Below, piece by piece: positions 53,759-63,920 of a stretch of 64,000 nt of DNA. The DNA is taken from the NCBI RefSeq assembly GCF_000016525.1, contig NC_009515.1, positions 62,001-126,000 on the forward strand, read 5' to 3'. The notes beneath the pieces were generated by a model. The model was not told the origin of the DNA, did not search any database, and saw nothing but the letters and a program-made list of their open reading frames with translations. This DNA is from Methanobrevibacter smithii ATCC 35061 (GTDB taxonomy: Archaea; Methanobacteriota; Methanobacteria; Methanobacteriales; Methanobacteriaceae). Positions within the stretch are counted from its first letter, which is position 1, and each line of letters begins with the position of its first letter. A program made the position numbers and the translations under genes.

Positions 53759-56496
53759 GAAATACCATTATTTTTTTCTACTTTAACCAAATTATCTGCA
53801 GCATTTTCAAGCTGGCTTTCATGAGTTACAATAATCATTTGCGGTAAAACAGTCATATCTTTTAACAAATTAATTAGCTCATGTCTTCTAAAGCTGTCTA
53901 AATGTATTGTAGGCTCGTCTAAAAGAATAGTTTCCAAATCACCTTTTGCCTTAGCCTTAGTAATACCTAATCTTAAAGCAAGAGCAATAGCTATTTTTTC
54001 ACCACCACTTACCATACTCATTGAAGCTTCACCTTCAGGACCGAATACAGTTACTTCATAGTCCTCATCCAATGTTAAATCAGAATAATTAAAGTTAAAT
54101 TCATCAAAGAAGTCTTTAGTGTATTTCTGAATTACCGGCCTTGAACGGTTCCTCAATTCTTTTTGTATACCATTTTTAGAATACAATGTTCTGATATGAT
54201 TTAATAAATCAATATAATCAGTAGTGTTTTTGTATTCCTGCTGGAATTTATAGTTAGTTAATATTTTTTCTGCCAAAACATTAACATTAGCTATTAATTC
54301 TTTAGCCTGACCTTTAATTTCTGAAAGCTCACCTGCAAATTCATCATATCTTCTTTCATAGACTTCATAGAAGTAGATTACTTTTTCGTATTTTTCTTTA
54401 TCATAAACAGAAGCTTCTATTTTATTTTTCAGGATTTCAATCTGATTTAATGAAACACCAATATCATCTTTTTTAGAGATTAATTGAGATTCAAGAGCCT
54501 TTTTATTTTGAACAAAACCTTTAAGCTGATTAAATTCTTCTTCTTTATTTTTTAAATCAGTAATACGTGCCTGCAAATCAGCAGTACTCATATCCCCACT
54601 TAAATGAGGGTCCTGATCAATAGCTAATTTAATGTTTTTAACATGGACATCAACTTCATTATTAACCTGATTTAACTTATATTGAAGTTCAGTTTTACTG
54701 CTTAAAACATCAAGAGCTCCTTTTGATTTTATGTATGCATCATAATCCTCTTTATTTTCTTCACGTCCAACTTTCTCTTTAGAGATATCCAATATAAGTT
54801 CGCCTAATTTAGTATTGGTGTACTCTTTAGATTCCAGTCCGTCATCAATTTCATTAAGCCTAACCAGATCTTTTTCTAAATTATCAAATTTGTTTTTATA
54901 TCCTATGATATCTTTAGATAATTCCTGGAGTCTGTTGTATTTTTCTTCAAAACTATCTTTATTTTTATTTAAAAGACGGATATTTTCCTTATTTTCCTCA
55001 ATAGATTTTTCATTAATCTTAATTTCATTATTATAAGAATCAATCAATTCATTTTTCTTTTGAGGATTGATATCCGACTGACAGACAGGACATTTATTTT
55101 CAACATCTCCCAATTCATCTAAAGGTTTTTGTGCTGTTTCAATAGCCTGTTTAAATTTGACAATTTCCTCATTTTTAGAAATAATCTCAAGACTTAAATC
55201 CTTAACTTTATTGGAAACTTCTTCACTAAAGTTGTCAGTAACCTCTTCCAACTGAGTGAAATTATCAACATCTGTCAGAATATCCTGAGACAAACCGTTA
55301 TCATACAGATTATCCTTAGTTACAGAAAAGAACCTTTCAATTTCATTTCTATTTCCTTCAATTGATTTGAGAAGTTGCTTTTTATCTTTTTCAAGCTGGG
55401 TAAGAGTAGCCAATTCTTTTTCCAGATTGATTTTTTGATTGTTTAATTTTTCAATCTGCTCATCAGCTGCTAAAAATTTATTATATCCCTCTTTTTTAGT
55501 TGCTAAAAGTTCTTCCTGTGTTGCAATTGAATCCAAATCTTTTTCAATTTTTTGTTTATCAAGCTCTAACTGTTGAATGCTTGTAACAGACTTTTCAAAG
55601 TCAAGATACAGGGGCAATTTCTTAACAAATTTTTCCAATCTTGCAATTTGCTCTTCAGCTTTTTTTATTTCATCCAAATTATCTTGAAGTGTTCTTTTAT
55701 CATTTTCAAGAGACTCCAATCTTTTTTTCTCAGCATCCAAATTGTTATTGAAGTTATCAAAGATTTCCTTTTCCCTTTCCATATTGGTTTTTTCATTTTG
55801 CTTTTCAGCTTTCATCTCTTTGACTTCTTCAATTTGTTTTTCTAAATCAAGTCCTTTTTCTTTAAGACTGCCTAACAATGCTTTTTTATGATCATATTCC
55901 TCTTTTAATTCTTCAGATGAAAATAACTTACCTTTAAGTTCTGACTGGGTTTTTTCATAGTTGCTGATAATTGGCTGCAAGTTTTTCCATGCTTTTTCAA
56001 GGGAATCCAAACCTAATAATTTTCCGATTAACTGCTTTTTCTCAGATGAGGTTTTATCAACTAGTTCTGCAATTTCCCCCTGTCTTATGTATATTGCATT
56101 TAAAAACAAATCAGAATCAATATCCAAAATAGATTGGATTTCATTAGCTACCTCTTTATCTCCAGCACATGATGGGATAAATTGGCCTTTAGAAGTAGTT
56201 TTTTTAAGAAGTGTTGATTTCAAACCTGATTTGGTTTTTTCACGATGAATTTTATATTCTTTACCATTGGAAACAAATTCCAAATCAACATACATATTTT
56301 CATCACTGCCATTTCTTACCAGATCATCAATTTTTTTAGCAGTATGCTGTTTAAATAATGCGAAACTAATAGCTTCTAAAATAGTAGATTTTCCAGCACC
56401 ATTTTCCCCTACAATAACTGTAATCCCATCACCAAACTTAATAACTTCATGACCATAGGATTTGAAATTGTTTAATGTTAATTTTGTAAAAATCAT
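53743..56496 (-). CDS. rad50: DNA double-strand break repair ATPase Rad50
   Basis: A 917-residue SMC-like ATPase that with Mre11 tethers and processes DNA ends. Walker A IVGENGAGKSTILEAISFAL near residue 35, Q-loop region IYIRQGEIAELVD, long coiled coils on each side of the zinc hook CPVCQSD (about residue 470), signature SMVSGGEKIAIALALRLG and Walker B ILLDEPTIHLD. The start overlaps mre11 by 4 bases (ATGA), so the subunits are translationally coupled. Confidence 0.96.
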   Translation of the reverse strand: MIFTKLTLNNFKSYGHEVIKFGDGITVIVGENGAGKSTILEAISFALFKQHTAKKIDDLVRNGSDENMYVDLEFVSNGKEYKIHREKTKSGLKSTLLKKTTSKGQFIPSCAGDKEVANEIQSILDIDSDLFLNAIYIRQGEIAELVDKTSSEKKQLIGKLLGLDSLEKAWKNLQPIISNYEKTQSELKGKLFSSEELKEEYDHKKALLGSLKEKGLDLEKQIEEVKEMKAEKQNEKTNMEREKEIFDNFNNNLDAEKKRLESLENDKRTLQDNLDEIKKAEEQIARLEKFVKKLPLYLDFEKSVTSIQQLELDKQKIEKDLDSIATQEELLATKKEGYNKFLAADEQIEKLNNQKINLEKELATLTQLEKDKKQLLKSIEGNRNEIERFFSVTKDNLYDNGLSQDILTDVDNFTQLEEVTDNFSEEVSNKVKDLSLEIISKNEEIVKFKQAIETAQKPLDELGDVENKCPVCQSDINPQKKNELIDSYNNEIKINEKSIEENKENIRLLNKNKDSFEEKYNRLQELSKDIIGYKNKFDNLEKDLVRLNEIDDGLESKEYTNTKLGELILDISKEKVGREENKEDYDAYIKSKGALDVLSSKTELQYKLNQVNNEVDVHVKNIKLAIDQDPHLSGDMSTADLQARITDLKNKEEEFNQLKGFVQNKKALESQLISKKDDIGVSLNQIEILKNKIEASVYDKEKYEKVIYFYEVYERRYDEFAGELSEIKGQAKELIANVNVLAEKILTNYKFQQEYKNTTDYIDLLNHIRTLYSKNGIQKELRNRSRPVIQKYTKDFFDEFNFNYSDLTLDEDYEVTVFGPEGEASMSMVSGGEKIAIALALRLGITKAKAKGDLETILLDEPTIHLDSFRRHELINLLKDMTVLPQMIIVTHESQLENAADNLVKVEKNNGISKVSN

Positions 56497-57716
56497 TGAA
56501 TAGCCCCACTAAATCTTACCTGACCGTCTTCAGCTTTGTTTTCAGTTATTTCCTCACCGGAATCATCACGTATAATATTGTATTTTTCATTGAAAAACTG
56601 CCTAATCAAGTCCTCAGATTCCTCTGTTTTATTTTTTGAAAGCAAATCATATAATTCAACAGCTAAATTATTAACGTCTTCACTGTCATATTCCTTTAAT
56701 TCATCGATTAAAAGCTCTTTAGGACGTAAAGCATTTTCATCATTAATTATGGCATCAACATCCACTTCCCTATCAAGTACATTGAATGTAGGTCTAATCA
56801 TTAATGCCAAATCACCAAGTTCCCTATTAATGAATTCATAGATTTCACCTAGGTTTGAATCTATATTGTTAATTTTAAGATTTAAAATAGGCCGTTTATC
56901 AAAATCTTTTATTGTATTTTTAATGGAATCTATTTCAGCGCCTAAATTTCTATAATCAATTGTTTTTACAATAAATTCACGGGGAATATCCATAGCAACT
57001 CTTTTAACATTCATTTTCGGTCCGTCTAAATCAACTACAATAAAACCTTTACCATTCTTTTTAAGGTCTATTAACTCACTAACATTCCAGGTTTCAGTTG
57101 AACCTGGATAAACGAGTTTTCCATTACCAAAATCATCACAGATATAATTATGAATGTGGCCTAATGCATAATAATCAAAATTATCGGGAATATCACCAAT
57201 TTCCAATTCATACTGTAGATTAAAATATTTGTCAATTCCCTGATGTAAAACAAGAATAGATTTTTCGTGATTTTCTGCTTTTTTAGATAATTCATCTAAT
57301 TTGCTTTTAAGATTTTTGTTTTGGGAAGCAGGATAAAAAGGCAGTCCTGCAATAAAAACATCATCATGCATATAATTTGTATTAATAGGGCTTATTAACT
57401 TTAAACCAAATTTTTTAAATAAAACTTGAGGAGGTATAGCTCCGTTACGGTTTACAATATCATGATTTCCTGCAATTGCATACATTGGTATTCCTGCACC
57501 TTTCAGTTTAAGCAAACCTTTTTGAAAAGCTAAAAGAGCACTTGGTGACGGTCTTGCTGAATCAAATAAATCTCCACTATGTATTACAAAATCGACCTTT
57601 TCTTCGATTATTTTATCTATAATTTTATCAAATACTTCATAAAAGTCTTTTTCCCGTTCAAGCAATCCGAACTGTCTATAACCTAAATGAGTATCTGCCA
57701 AATGTGCAAATTTCAT
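56493..57716 (-). CDS. mre11: DNA double-strand break repair nuclease Mre11
   Basis: A 407-residue metallophosphoesterase nuclease. Motifs are KFAHLADTHLGYRQFG (D-x-H), VIHSGDLFDSARPS, YAIAGNHDIVNR and YYALGHIHNYI. The C-terminal part after residue 320 is the Rad50-binding region. A longer frame would add 13 residues before the conserved MKFAHLADTH; AAAGGTAAT supports ATG 57716. A 129-base gap to herA may hold its own promoter. Confidence 0.95.
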   Translation of the reverse strand: MKFAHLADTHLGYRQFGLLEREKDFYEVFDKIIDKIIEEKVDFVIHSGDLFDSARPSPSALLAFQKGLLKLKGAGIPMYAIAGNHDIVNRNGAIPPQVLFKKFGLKLISPINTNYMHDDVFIAGLPFYPASQNKNLKSKLDELSKKAENHEKSILVLHQGIDKYFNLQYELEIGDIPDNFDYYALGHIHNYICDDFGNGKLVYPGSTETWNVSELIDLKKNGKGFIVVDLDGPKMNVKRVAMDIPREFIVKTIDYRNLGAEIDSIKNTIKDFDKRPILNLKINNIDSNLGEIYEFINRELGDLALMIRPTFNVLDREVDVDAIINDENALRPKELLIDELKEYDSEDVNNLAVELYDLLSKNKTEESEDLIRQFFNEKYNIIRDDSGEEITENKAEDGQVRFSGAIQ

Positions 57717-57845
57717 TATATTACCTTTTAAAATTTTTATATAACCAATAAACACTCTAAAATTAAAGCATTTAACAATTAATTATATAGTTAATAATAT
57801 ATTTAATACTATGGTAGCATTAGAAAAGTAATATGGAAAAAGGAA

Positions 57846-59357
57846 TCAATAGTCATAACCTAAATTAAAACTGTCTTCTTCCTGTTTTTTGATTTCTTCA
57901 GCTTCATCTTCTTTAAAATTAGCTAATATAGACACAACATCCAAGTCTCCACCATGTCTGCGGCCTTTAAATTCATCAATTTTAACCAGTGTTGGAACAT
58001 TTGTCATAAGTCCTGTTAAAATAGCTTCACCGACATTTAGAGAAGGTAACTGCTTTACCAAATCTCCAGACAGGCTTTCACTAGCTGACTGTACATGTCT
58101 TTGGTCTTCAGGTTCCACCAATCTTAAAATAATCATGTTATTCATCTGGGACAATGCGTCATGGTCCACTGTCTTTGGAGATTGACTTACCAAACATAAC
58201 CCTAAACCAAATTTACGTCCTTCCCTGGCTACTCTTTGAATCCAGAATTTAGAGTTTGAATCCCTTTTGTTAGGAGCTAAAATATGTGCTTCTTCAAGAA
58301 TATAAAATACCGGAAAATCAAGTGTTTTATTGCTTGTCTTATGAACTGCGTTTTTCCTATACTGAAGGGAATTTCTCATAATGTGACTTACAAGAACTTC
58401 AGCAATTGATTCATCAGCCTGACTTAAATCCAAAACATTAGCTTTGCCTATCTGAATAGTTCCTAAAATATTACCCTTATTTATATTGAAAAGATTATCA
58501 TATTTTTCCCTTAAATCTTCAACCTTATTCATAACATCCATAATTTTATTTTTCTCGTTGGAGCTGCGTGTTTCATCATTGTACCATCCTTCTAAAATTA
58601 CAAATATAATTTCTAAAAAGTCTCTGGAGCTAGATCCGCCACTGCTTATAACCTCACGGGCTTCCTTAAATGCTTTTCTGAAGTATCTTTCCTGAATGTG
58701 GGCTGAACCTTTAATATTAGCTAAATTTTTAATTTCTGAAAAGGACATATATATTGGATTTATTACAGGTTCAATAACGTTTACTTCACCATTTGTAAAT
58801 GTGGCATCCACATATTCCCCATGCATATCAAAAACAAAAACAGGAGCATTATATTTTAATAATCCGTCAATTAAAACAGATACTGTATTTGATTTACCTG
58901 CTCCAGTCATAGCTAAAATAGCTAAATGCCTGTTCATAATAGAGTTTACATCAACATTAACTTCAACATCACTCTGGTTAACTAATGTTCCTAATTTAAG
59001 GGGATTTTTTAAATTAAAGACTTTTTTTAGAATTTCATCATCGGCTTTTGTTATAGGTGTTCCAGGAGGTGCTGGGATTCTTGGCAGCTTTAAATTATCC
59101 TCTACATCACCAAGTAAACGAACTTTTCCTTTAACATACAAATCATTTCCGCTGACCTGAGTTATTGTTTCAATGTCATCCACATCATATATTTCACTAT
59201 TTAATGCTACATTACCTCTAACCAAGTTTTCAATCATTCCCAATACATTTTTTCCATCATATCTAATAGAAACATATTCTCCAACCTGAGGCATTGAATT
59301 TGAAATAAAATCTACTTCCAATAATGAAATTTCCCCTATACATCTTCCTATAATCAT
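57846..59357 (-). CDS. herA: HerA DNA-translocating helicase
   Basis: A 503-residue hexameric FtsK/HerA ATPase. The N-terminal HAS-barrel (GRCIGEISLLEVDFISNS) is followed by Walker A LAILAMTGAGKSNTVSVLI, VFVFDMHGEYVD (Walker B region), FPVFYILEEAHILAPNKRD and RVAREGRKFGLGLCLVSQSP (arginine finger). It pumps DNA for NurA resection. GTG 59366 belongs to the GATGTGAT signal; ATG 59357 is preferred. nurA lies just upstream on the same strand. Confidence 0.94.
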   Translation of the reverse strand: MIIGRCIGEISLLEVDFISNSMPQVGEYVSIRYDGKNVLGMIENLVRGNVALNSEIYDVDDIETITQVSGNDLYVKGKVRLLGDVEDNLKLPRIPAPPGTPITKADDEILKKVFNLKNPLKLGTLVNQSDVEVNVDVNSIMNRHLAILAMTGAGKSNTVSVLIDGLLKYNAPVFVFDMHGEYVDATFTNGEVNVIEPVINPIYMSFSEIKNLANIKGSAHIQERYFRKAFKEAREVISSGGSSSRDFLEIIFVILEGWYNDETRSSNEKNKIMDVMNKVEDLREKYDNLFNINKGNILGTIQIGKANVLDLSQADESIAEVLVSHIMRNSLQYRKNAVHKTSNKTLDFPVFYILEEAHILAPNKRDSNSKFWIQRVAREGRKFGLGLCLVSQSPKTVDHDALSQMNNMIILRLVEPEDQRHVQSASESLSGDLVKQLPSLNVGEAILTGLMTNVPTLVKIDEFKGRRHGGDLDVVSILANFKEDEAEEIKKQEEDSFNLGYDY

Positions 59358-59375
59358 AAATATCACATCTTTAAT

Positions 59376-60434
59376 TTATAACATTTCCCTGCCGGATTTT
59401 TCACGAACTTTAGCTATATTAATAAGCTCTTTTATGTTTTTATCTGAAATAACCACATCATTATGTGCTTTTTTAAGCAGATATGGATATCCATTTGTTG
59501 AAAACTTTTTAAGTTTGGTGGCAATTTCCTCAATTTCTGCCATAGAAGCCTCATAAGGCAGTTCCACTTTCAATACATTTTTATAATCAGCTAATCTTAA
59601 ATAAAAAATTGTAAATTTCAAATCTTTAAAAAATTCATCAAAAACCGGAAAAGTGGTGTTGATGTCTTTTGATACTTTTTTACGAATTACCTTTGAAATA
59701 CCTTCCTTTTGAGTGTATTTATCAAAAATAGCTATATCCGGCATATTACTATGAAAAATATCATTATTTGAAGAACTTTTAGAAATAGCTATCATTTTTC
59801 TGGAATTTTTTAAAATTTCTTTCAAGACCACCAATCTTTCGATAGTTGTTAAATACAAAGTGTAGGGATATTTATGCTCCTGATAAATTTTAAAATATTT
59901 ATTGAATAACTTTGGAGAATAAACACTTTTATCAGACGGATTTTTAACCATTTCTTCAAAATCATTTAATGTAGCAGATATTAAATCTTTTTTGGCTTTG
60001 GCAGATGTTTCAACACCTTTTGGAAACGGATTTTGCAAATCACCATAAATAGATCCGTCAATCAAATAATAATCTACATTATATTCTTCAAGAGAGCTTA
60101 AACAGCATTTAAGCTCAAAAATAGACATGTAATTACTTAAAAATTCATCCAAATATGGCAAATACGGAAATCTGTCAATGTCGCTTTGCTCAATTGTTTT
60201 AAGCTGTCCGTCAAAAATTAATGATTCTGCAGCTACTGCATAAAAGTTGAATCCTAAAAATTTCTTTTTATTGAAACTGCCATCACCTGCACCTATTGAA
60301 AACTCATCATCACTGCTTGTAATGTTTTTTTCGCTCCAGTTATCTGAAACAATGGAATTTCCTTCAAGTTCAGGTATGATTTCCTTAATGGATCCCCTTT
60401 TACTGGCTGCTTTAATATACAATGAATTTAACAT
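59376..60434 (-). CDS. nurA: 5'-3' nuclease NurA
   Basis: A 352-residue RNase H-like nuclease that forms a complex with HerA. The first catalytic block is FSIGAGDGSFNKKKFLGFNF (key Asp in DGS). The second is YYLIDGSIYGDLQNPFP, and late MPDIAIFDKYTQKEGIS fits the third metal site. AGAGATT lies before ATG. First gene of nurA-herA-mre11-rad50, the standard archaeal end-resection set. Confidence 0.9.
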   Translation of the reverse strand: MLNSLYIKAASKRGSIKEIIPELEGNSIVSDNWSEKNITSSDDEFSIGAGDGSFNKKKFLGFNFYAVAAESLIFDGQLKTIEQSDIDRFPYLPYLDEFLSNYMSIFELKCCLSSLEEYNVDYYLIDGSIYGDLQNPFPKGVETSAKAKKDLISATLNDFEEMVKNPSDKSVYSPKLFNKYFKIYQEHKYPYTLYLTTIERLVVLKEILKNSRKMIAISKSSSNNDIFHSNMPDIAIFDKYTQKEGISKVIRKKVSKDINTTFPVFDEFFKDLKFTIFYLRLADYKNVLKVELPYEASMAEIEEIATKLKKFSTNGYPYLLKKAHNDVVISDKNIKELINIAKVREKSGREML

Positions 60435-60495
60435 AATCTCTAATAAAAAATAAGTTAGTTAAATAATAAAAAAATTAGCTAAGAGTATTTGAAAA

Positions 60496-61248
60496 CTATT
60501 CTATTGAAGCTTTTCTAATAGCTGCTGTAATTTCTTCAATTTTACCCCTAACATCATTGGTTTCTTCTACAACTGTTCCGGTAACAATTATATCCCCGCC
60601 AGCTTTTGCTGCTGTATATGCAGCTTCACCATCACGGATACCTCCACCAACAATAATTACCATATCTTCAGTAGCTTTTTTAGTATATCCTACCATTTCT
60701 GGTGGAATCGGTTTATCTGCTCCGGAACCTGCTTCAATGTAGAAAAATCTCATTCCTAAAAGTTCAGCAGACATCGCATAAGCTGCAGGTATTTTTGGTT
60801 TGTTTCTAGGTACTAATTTGGCATCTCCCACCCATCCAACAGTTCCTCCAGGCTGAACAACCATATAGCCCATTGGTAAAACTTCAATTCCAGCTTGCCT
60901 TACAATTGGTGCAGCTAATGCCTGAGCACCATAAATCCAATAAGGATTGGTAGAATTTAAATAGCTCATAAAGAAAATTGCATCTGCATATTTACTTACA
61001 CTATTAATATTTCCAGGGAATAAAATAATTGGAACTTCTATATTCTCAGATAATATTTTACAAGTTTCATCAACTTCATCATTATTAACAGTTGACCCTC
61101 CAATCATAATTCCGTCAGTTCCACCAAGAATAGCTTCTTCAGCTATTTCTAAAGCTTCCTGTGGTGTTTGTTCATCAGGATCAATTAAAGTAAAATGAAT
61201 TTTCCTATTTTTTAATATACCTTTAATATGTTCTTCGACCATTTCCAT
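60496..61248 (-). CDS. Geranylgeranylglyceryl phosphate synthase
   Basis: A 250-residue TIM-barrel enzyme joining sn-glycerol-1-phosphate to geranylgeranyl diphosphate, the first committed step of archaeal lipids. Typical blocks are IHFTLIDPDEQTPQEALEIA, GGTDGIMIGGSTVNNDEVDE, IILFPGNINSVSKYADAIFF, RFFYIEAGSGADKPIP and IIVGGGIRDGEAAYTAAKAG. AGGGATTT precedes the ATG. Transcribed separately from nurA, with a 61-base gap. Confidence 0.95.
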   Translation of the reverse strand: MEMVEEHIKGILKNRKIHFTLIDPDEQTPQEALEIAEEAILGGTDGIMIGGSTVNNDEVDETCKILSENIEVPIILFPGNINSVSKYADAIFFMSYLNSTNPYWIYGAQALAAPIVRQAGIEVLPMGYMVVQPGGTVGWVGDAKLVPRNKPKIPAAYAMSAELLGMRFFYIEAGSGADKPIPPEMVGYTKKATEDMVIIVGGGIRDGEAAYTAAKAGGDIIVTGTVVEETNDVRGKIEEITAAIRKASIE

Positions 61249-61445
61249 AAAAATCCCTATATAAATATCTTAATACAGTTATTTGTGTAAACAATATTAT
61301 ATTAAATTAATGTTTATAGAACTCTTAAATTTAATGTAAAAACAATGAAAACAGATTAAAAATCAAATTAAAATAATAAAATAGCTTATTAAAAAGTACT
61401 GAAATAAATTTTATAAAAAAAGAAATTGAAGTAAAGAGAATAAGA

Positions 61446-61592
61446 TTATCCTCTTGGTTCTTTTGCTTTGAACCTTAAACCTGTGTAACCACATTTTCTA
61501 CAAGTGGTTGCAGCAGCAGGGTTACGAGCATTACATTTTAAACAGATTTTAACATTAAACATTCTGTTTTCTGCTTCTTCAAATCTTGCCAT
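61446..61592 (-). CDS. rpl40e: Ribosomal protein eL40
   Basis: A 48-residue zinc-ribbon ribosomal protein of the large subunit. The frame begins [20 protein letters not shown] and ends [11 protein letters not shown]. Two CxxC pairs (CLKC and CRKC) hold zinc. AAGGAGGAG lies just before the ATG. Length and ending match archaeal eL40. Confidence 0.93.
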   Translation of the reverse strand: MARFEEAENRMFNVKICLKCNARNPAAATTCRKCGYTGLRFKAKEPRG

Positions 61593-61735
61593 TGATAACT
61601 CCTCCTTATAATCATGAAAAACGTAATTTTAATTAAAGAAAATATGTTATGAAACAAAATAAGAATTTTAATTATCATAACTATTAATAAATTATTTTGT
61701 TTTAATAGTATTTAAATGTTTAGTTAAAACCCTTT

Positions 61736-61845
61736 TTATTTCCGGAATTTATAACTCCCATATAAAATCAAACCTACAACAGCAATAACAAAAATCAAAT
61801 CATGAATATGGAAATAATCAGTAAGAATAAAGCGATTTTACACCT
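61736..61845 (-). pseudogene. Possible remnant of a membrane protein C-terminus
   Basis: On the reverse strand an open stretch following a stop reads LTDYFHIHDLIFVIAVVGLI and then LYGSYKFRK before a stop at 61736-61738. It forms one clean membrane helix with a basic end, but has no start codon or ribosome binding site. It may be a decayed gene or chance. The rest of 61593-61876 is AT-rich with nothing else seen. Confidence 0.25.
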
Positions 61846-61876
61846 AAATAAATAATAAAAAGAAAGAATCCAAAAA

Positions 61877-62392
61877 TTATTCTTTAGATTCTAAAAATTC
61901 ATTTTGAACCCTGACAACATCCTTACTAGTATCAGCTTCACTGTAAGCTTCTAAAAGATCATGATTTAATTCCAAAAATGTATGACCCCATTTAAAACCA
62001 TCCAAAATATCTTTTGCCTCATCTTTAAAACGGGTGATATATAAAGTAGCTGAAACAGCTTCAACTGTAGATAAAATACATGGCTTTCCGTAATTAACAG
62101 GATTGGTGGCTATTAAAAAGGGAAGGGATCTGTGATATTTGGATAAAGAGAAGAATTTTTTAGAACTTGACACTTCGTTCCAGGAACAGTCAAGCCCTAC
62201 AACTCCCCTTCTGTGAACATATCTGTAATCCTCATATGAAACAGCTTTTTGGGCAAACGGGTTTAACACAACAGCTCCACTAGGTATTTTATTAATATTA
62301 TATACCAATTTACATTTACCTAATTTTTCCATTTTGATAGAAGTGCACTTCTTTCTATCACATTCATTTGCATGAAAAACTGTAACTTTCAT
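61877..62392 (-). CDS. tsr3: Tsr3-type rRNA aminocarboxypropyltransferase (DUF367)
   Basis: A 171-residue protein of the Tsr3 family, which adds the acp group from SAM to a hypermodified base of 16S/18S rRNA. Blocks are FHANECDRKKCTSIKM, GAVVLNPFAQKAVSYED, GVVGLDCSWNEV, RSLPFLIATNPVNYGKP and LSTVEAVSATLYI. The RLI-N-like domain and DUF367 core are complete. Its ATG directly follows the stop of the membrane-anchored gene upstream. Confidence 0.9.
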   Translation of the reverse strand: MKVTVFHANECDRKKCTSIKMEKLGKCKLVYNINKIPSGAVVLNPFAQKAVSYEDYRYVHRRGVVGLDCSWNEVSSSKKFFSLSKYHRSLPFLIATNPVNYGKPCILSTVEAVSATLYITRFKDEAKDILDGFKWGHTFLELNHDLLEAYSEADTSKDVVRVQNEFLESKE

Positions 62393-63067
62393 TTAAACAC
62401 TGCCTTCCAATACAGAAGTATTTCCTGCTTCATATTGACGTATCAAATCAATTTGATGGTTAAATTCATCCTGAGACAAACCGAACTGTTCAGCTACAGA
62501 TGGAACATCCTTACTTTCTTTTAAACTAATAGTTTTGAGCAACGGTTCTACATAATTAATATATGAATCACCATAAGTGTTTTTAGTAAAGTTAACATCT
62601 GAATTATTTCCAAAGATTATATTGATTACATAACCCTGGTTTTCTTTTTGAACTTCACAGATGATAATTCCCATTGTACTTTTAGAGTTAGTAGAATTAT
62701 TATTATCTCCATTATTGGGAACAGCTTCACCAAAGTAAATATTCCATTCCTGACCGTTGAAAGTTCTTTTTTCAGGACCTTCAATACCCTGGAATTCATA
62801 AATTTCCATTAATGCAGATGCATTGTCCATTGTAGTAATATTATATTCTATATCATGAGCCTTATCTTTATAAGAATGAACATACTCCAGAGAATCATTT
62901 TCCAAAGAAACATTACCTACAAAACTACCTGCCATAAAAGGAGTAGAAAATGAGGTTGATTCTTTGGATGAATCATCAAAGCTACCAGAAATAAAAATAA
63001 AACCTGCAACAACTACAACAGCTAAAATAACAACTGCAGCTATTATTATCATATTCTTTTTTTCCAT
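62393..63067 (-). CDS. Membrane-anchored extracytoplasmic protein, unknown
   Basis: About 224 residues. A single N-terminal membrane helix (MIIIAAVVILAVVVVAGFIF) precedes an external domain with several Asn-x-Ser/Thr sites. PFMAGSFVGNVSLENDSLEY and WNIYFGEAVPNNGDNN fall in the middle. I recognise no family, but Methanobrevibacter carries many such small wall-facing proteins. A frame extended to 63088 would start in TTAATG...; TGGAG supports ATG at 63067. Shares a transcript with tsr3. Confidence 0.6.
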   Translation of the reverse strand: MEKKNMIIIAAVVILAVVVVAGFIFISGSFDDSSKESTSFSTPFMAGSFVGNVSLENDSLEYVHSYKDKAHDIEYNITTMDNASALMEIYEFQGIEGPEKRTFNGQEWNIYFGEAVPNNGDNNNSTNSKSTMGIIICEVQKENQGYVINIIFGNNSDVNFTKNTYGDSYINYVEPLLKTISLKESKDVPSVAEQFGLSQDEFNHQIDLIRQYEAGNTSVLEGSV

Positions 63068-63198
63068 TATGAAAACTCCATTAATCAAGTTTACTATACT
63101 TTAATTATTAATCAACCTGTTTTATATAATTTTACAAAAACTTTTATTATACTAAAAATAAAATAAATAACTGAACAAATAATTTTAAGTTGTTAATT

Positions 63199-63915
63199 AT
63201 GAATAAAAAAGCAAAGTACGAATTAATTCTAATCATTCTAATAGGTGTTGTGCTGATAAACACTGCAATTGTTATCAGTCACCCTGAAAAGAAGAGTGAT
63301 AGTGAAAACTGCTATAATATGACAACTGTTGGAAGTAATGAAAACGGGACTGTTTATAAAATTATAGCCGGGAACAATTCTTCCAATGATACTGTCGGGG
63401 TAATCCTTGGAGTTCATCCTAGAGAACATGAAATCCACGAAGAAGTAAATAAAACGATTGCCAATATTACAGGAGAAAACGGAACCAATAACTTAACTAA
63501 AAAATTCGTAATTTACTATGTTGTTACAAATGATAATTTAACTTCACGTGACGACACAAGACCTGCAGGTGAAAATCTGGCACATGACTTTATTGTCCCT
63601 AATATAAAAGCAGACAATCCATTTGTTGTAATTGATGTTCATGAAATTGATCCGAAGTATGAATATTCCAATTTTATTTACTCAATATCAAACAATAGTG
63701 CAAAAACAAATGGATATGCCCAAATAATAGCGGATAATTTAAGTATTGAGAATTTTAACTTTACAGAAGGTACAAGCCCCCATAAAGTTACAGAGCCAAT
63801 AGCTGCTCAGGGAATAAACACCTTATTAATGGAAACATGTATTACAAATTCCATACAAGAAAAGCATGATACTGCAGAAAAATTAATTTACACACTAGAC
63901 AATTTGAAAAAGTGA
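63199..63915 (+). CDS. Secreted M14-like zinc peptidase/deacylase candidate
   Basis: About 238 residues. An N-terminal hydrophobic anchor (LILIILIGVVLINTAIVI) exports the protein. The domain has VGVILGVHPREHEIHEEVNK, giving an H-x-x-E zinc pair, and FVVIDVHEIDPKYEY, giving a third His, as in M14 carboxypeptidases and aspartoacylase-type enzymes. NTLLMETCI near the end may supply the catalytic Glu. A wall peptide substrate is an inference. TTG at 63190 is ignored in favour of ATG 63199. nadM follows after 5 bases. Confidence 0.6.
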   Translation: MNKKAKYELILIILIGVVLINTAIVISHPEKKSDSENCYNMTTVGSNENGTVYKIIAGNNSSNDTVGVILGVHPREHEIHEEVNKTIANITGENGTNNLTKKFVIYYVVTNDNLTSRDDTRPAGENLAHDFIVPNIKADNPFVVIDVHEIDPKYEYSNFIYSISNNSAKTNGYAQIIADNLSIENFNFTEGTSPHKVTEPIAAQGINTLLMETCITNSIQEKHDTAEKLIYTLDNLKK

Positions 63916-63920
63916 TTAAT

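Noticed and set aside
57717-57755. Longer Mre11 N-terminus
   Set aside because: The family starts at MKFAHLADTH, which has its own AAAGGTAAT signal.
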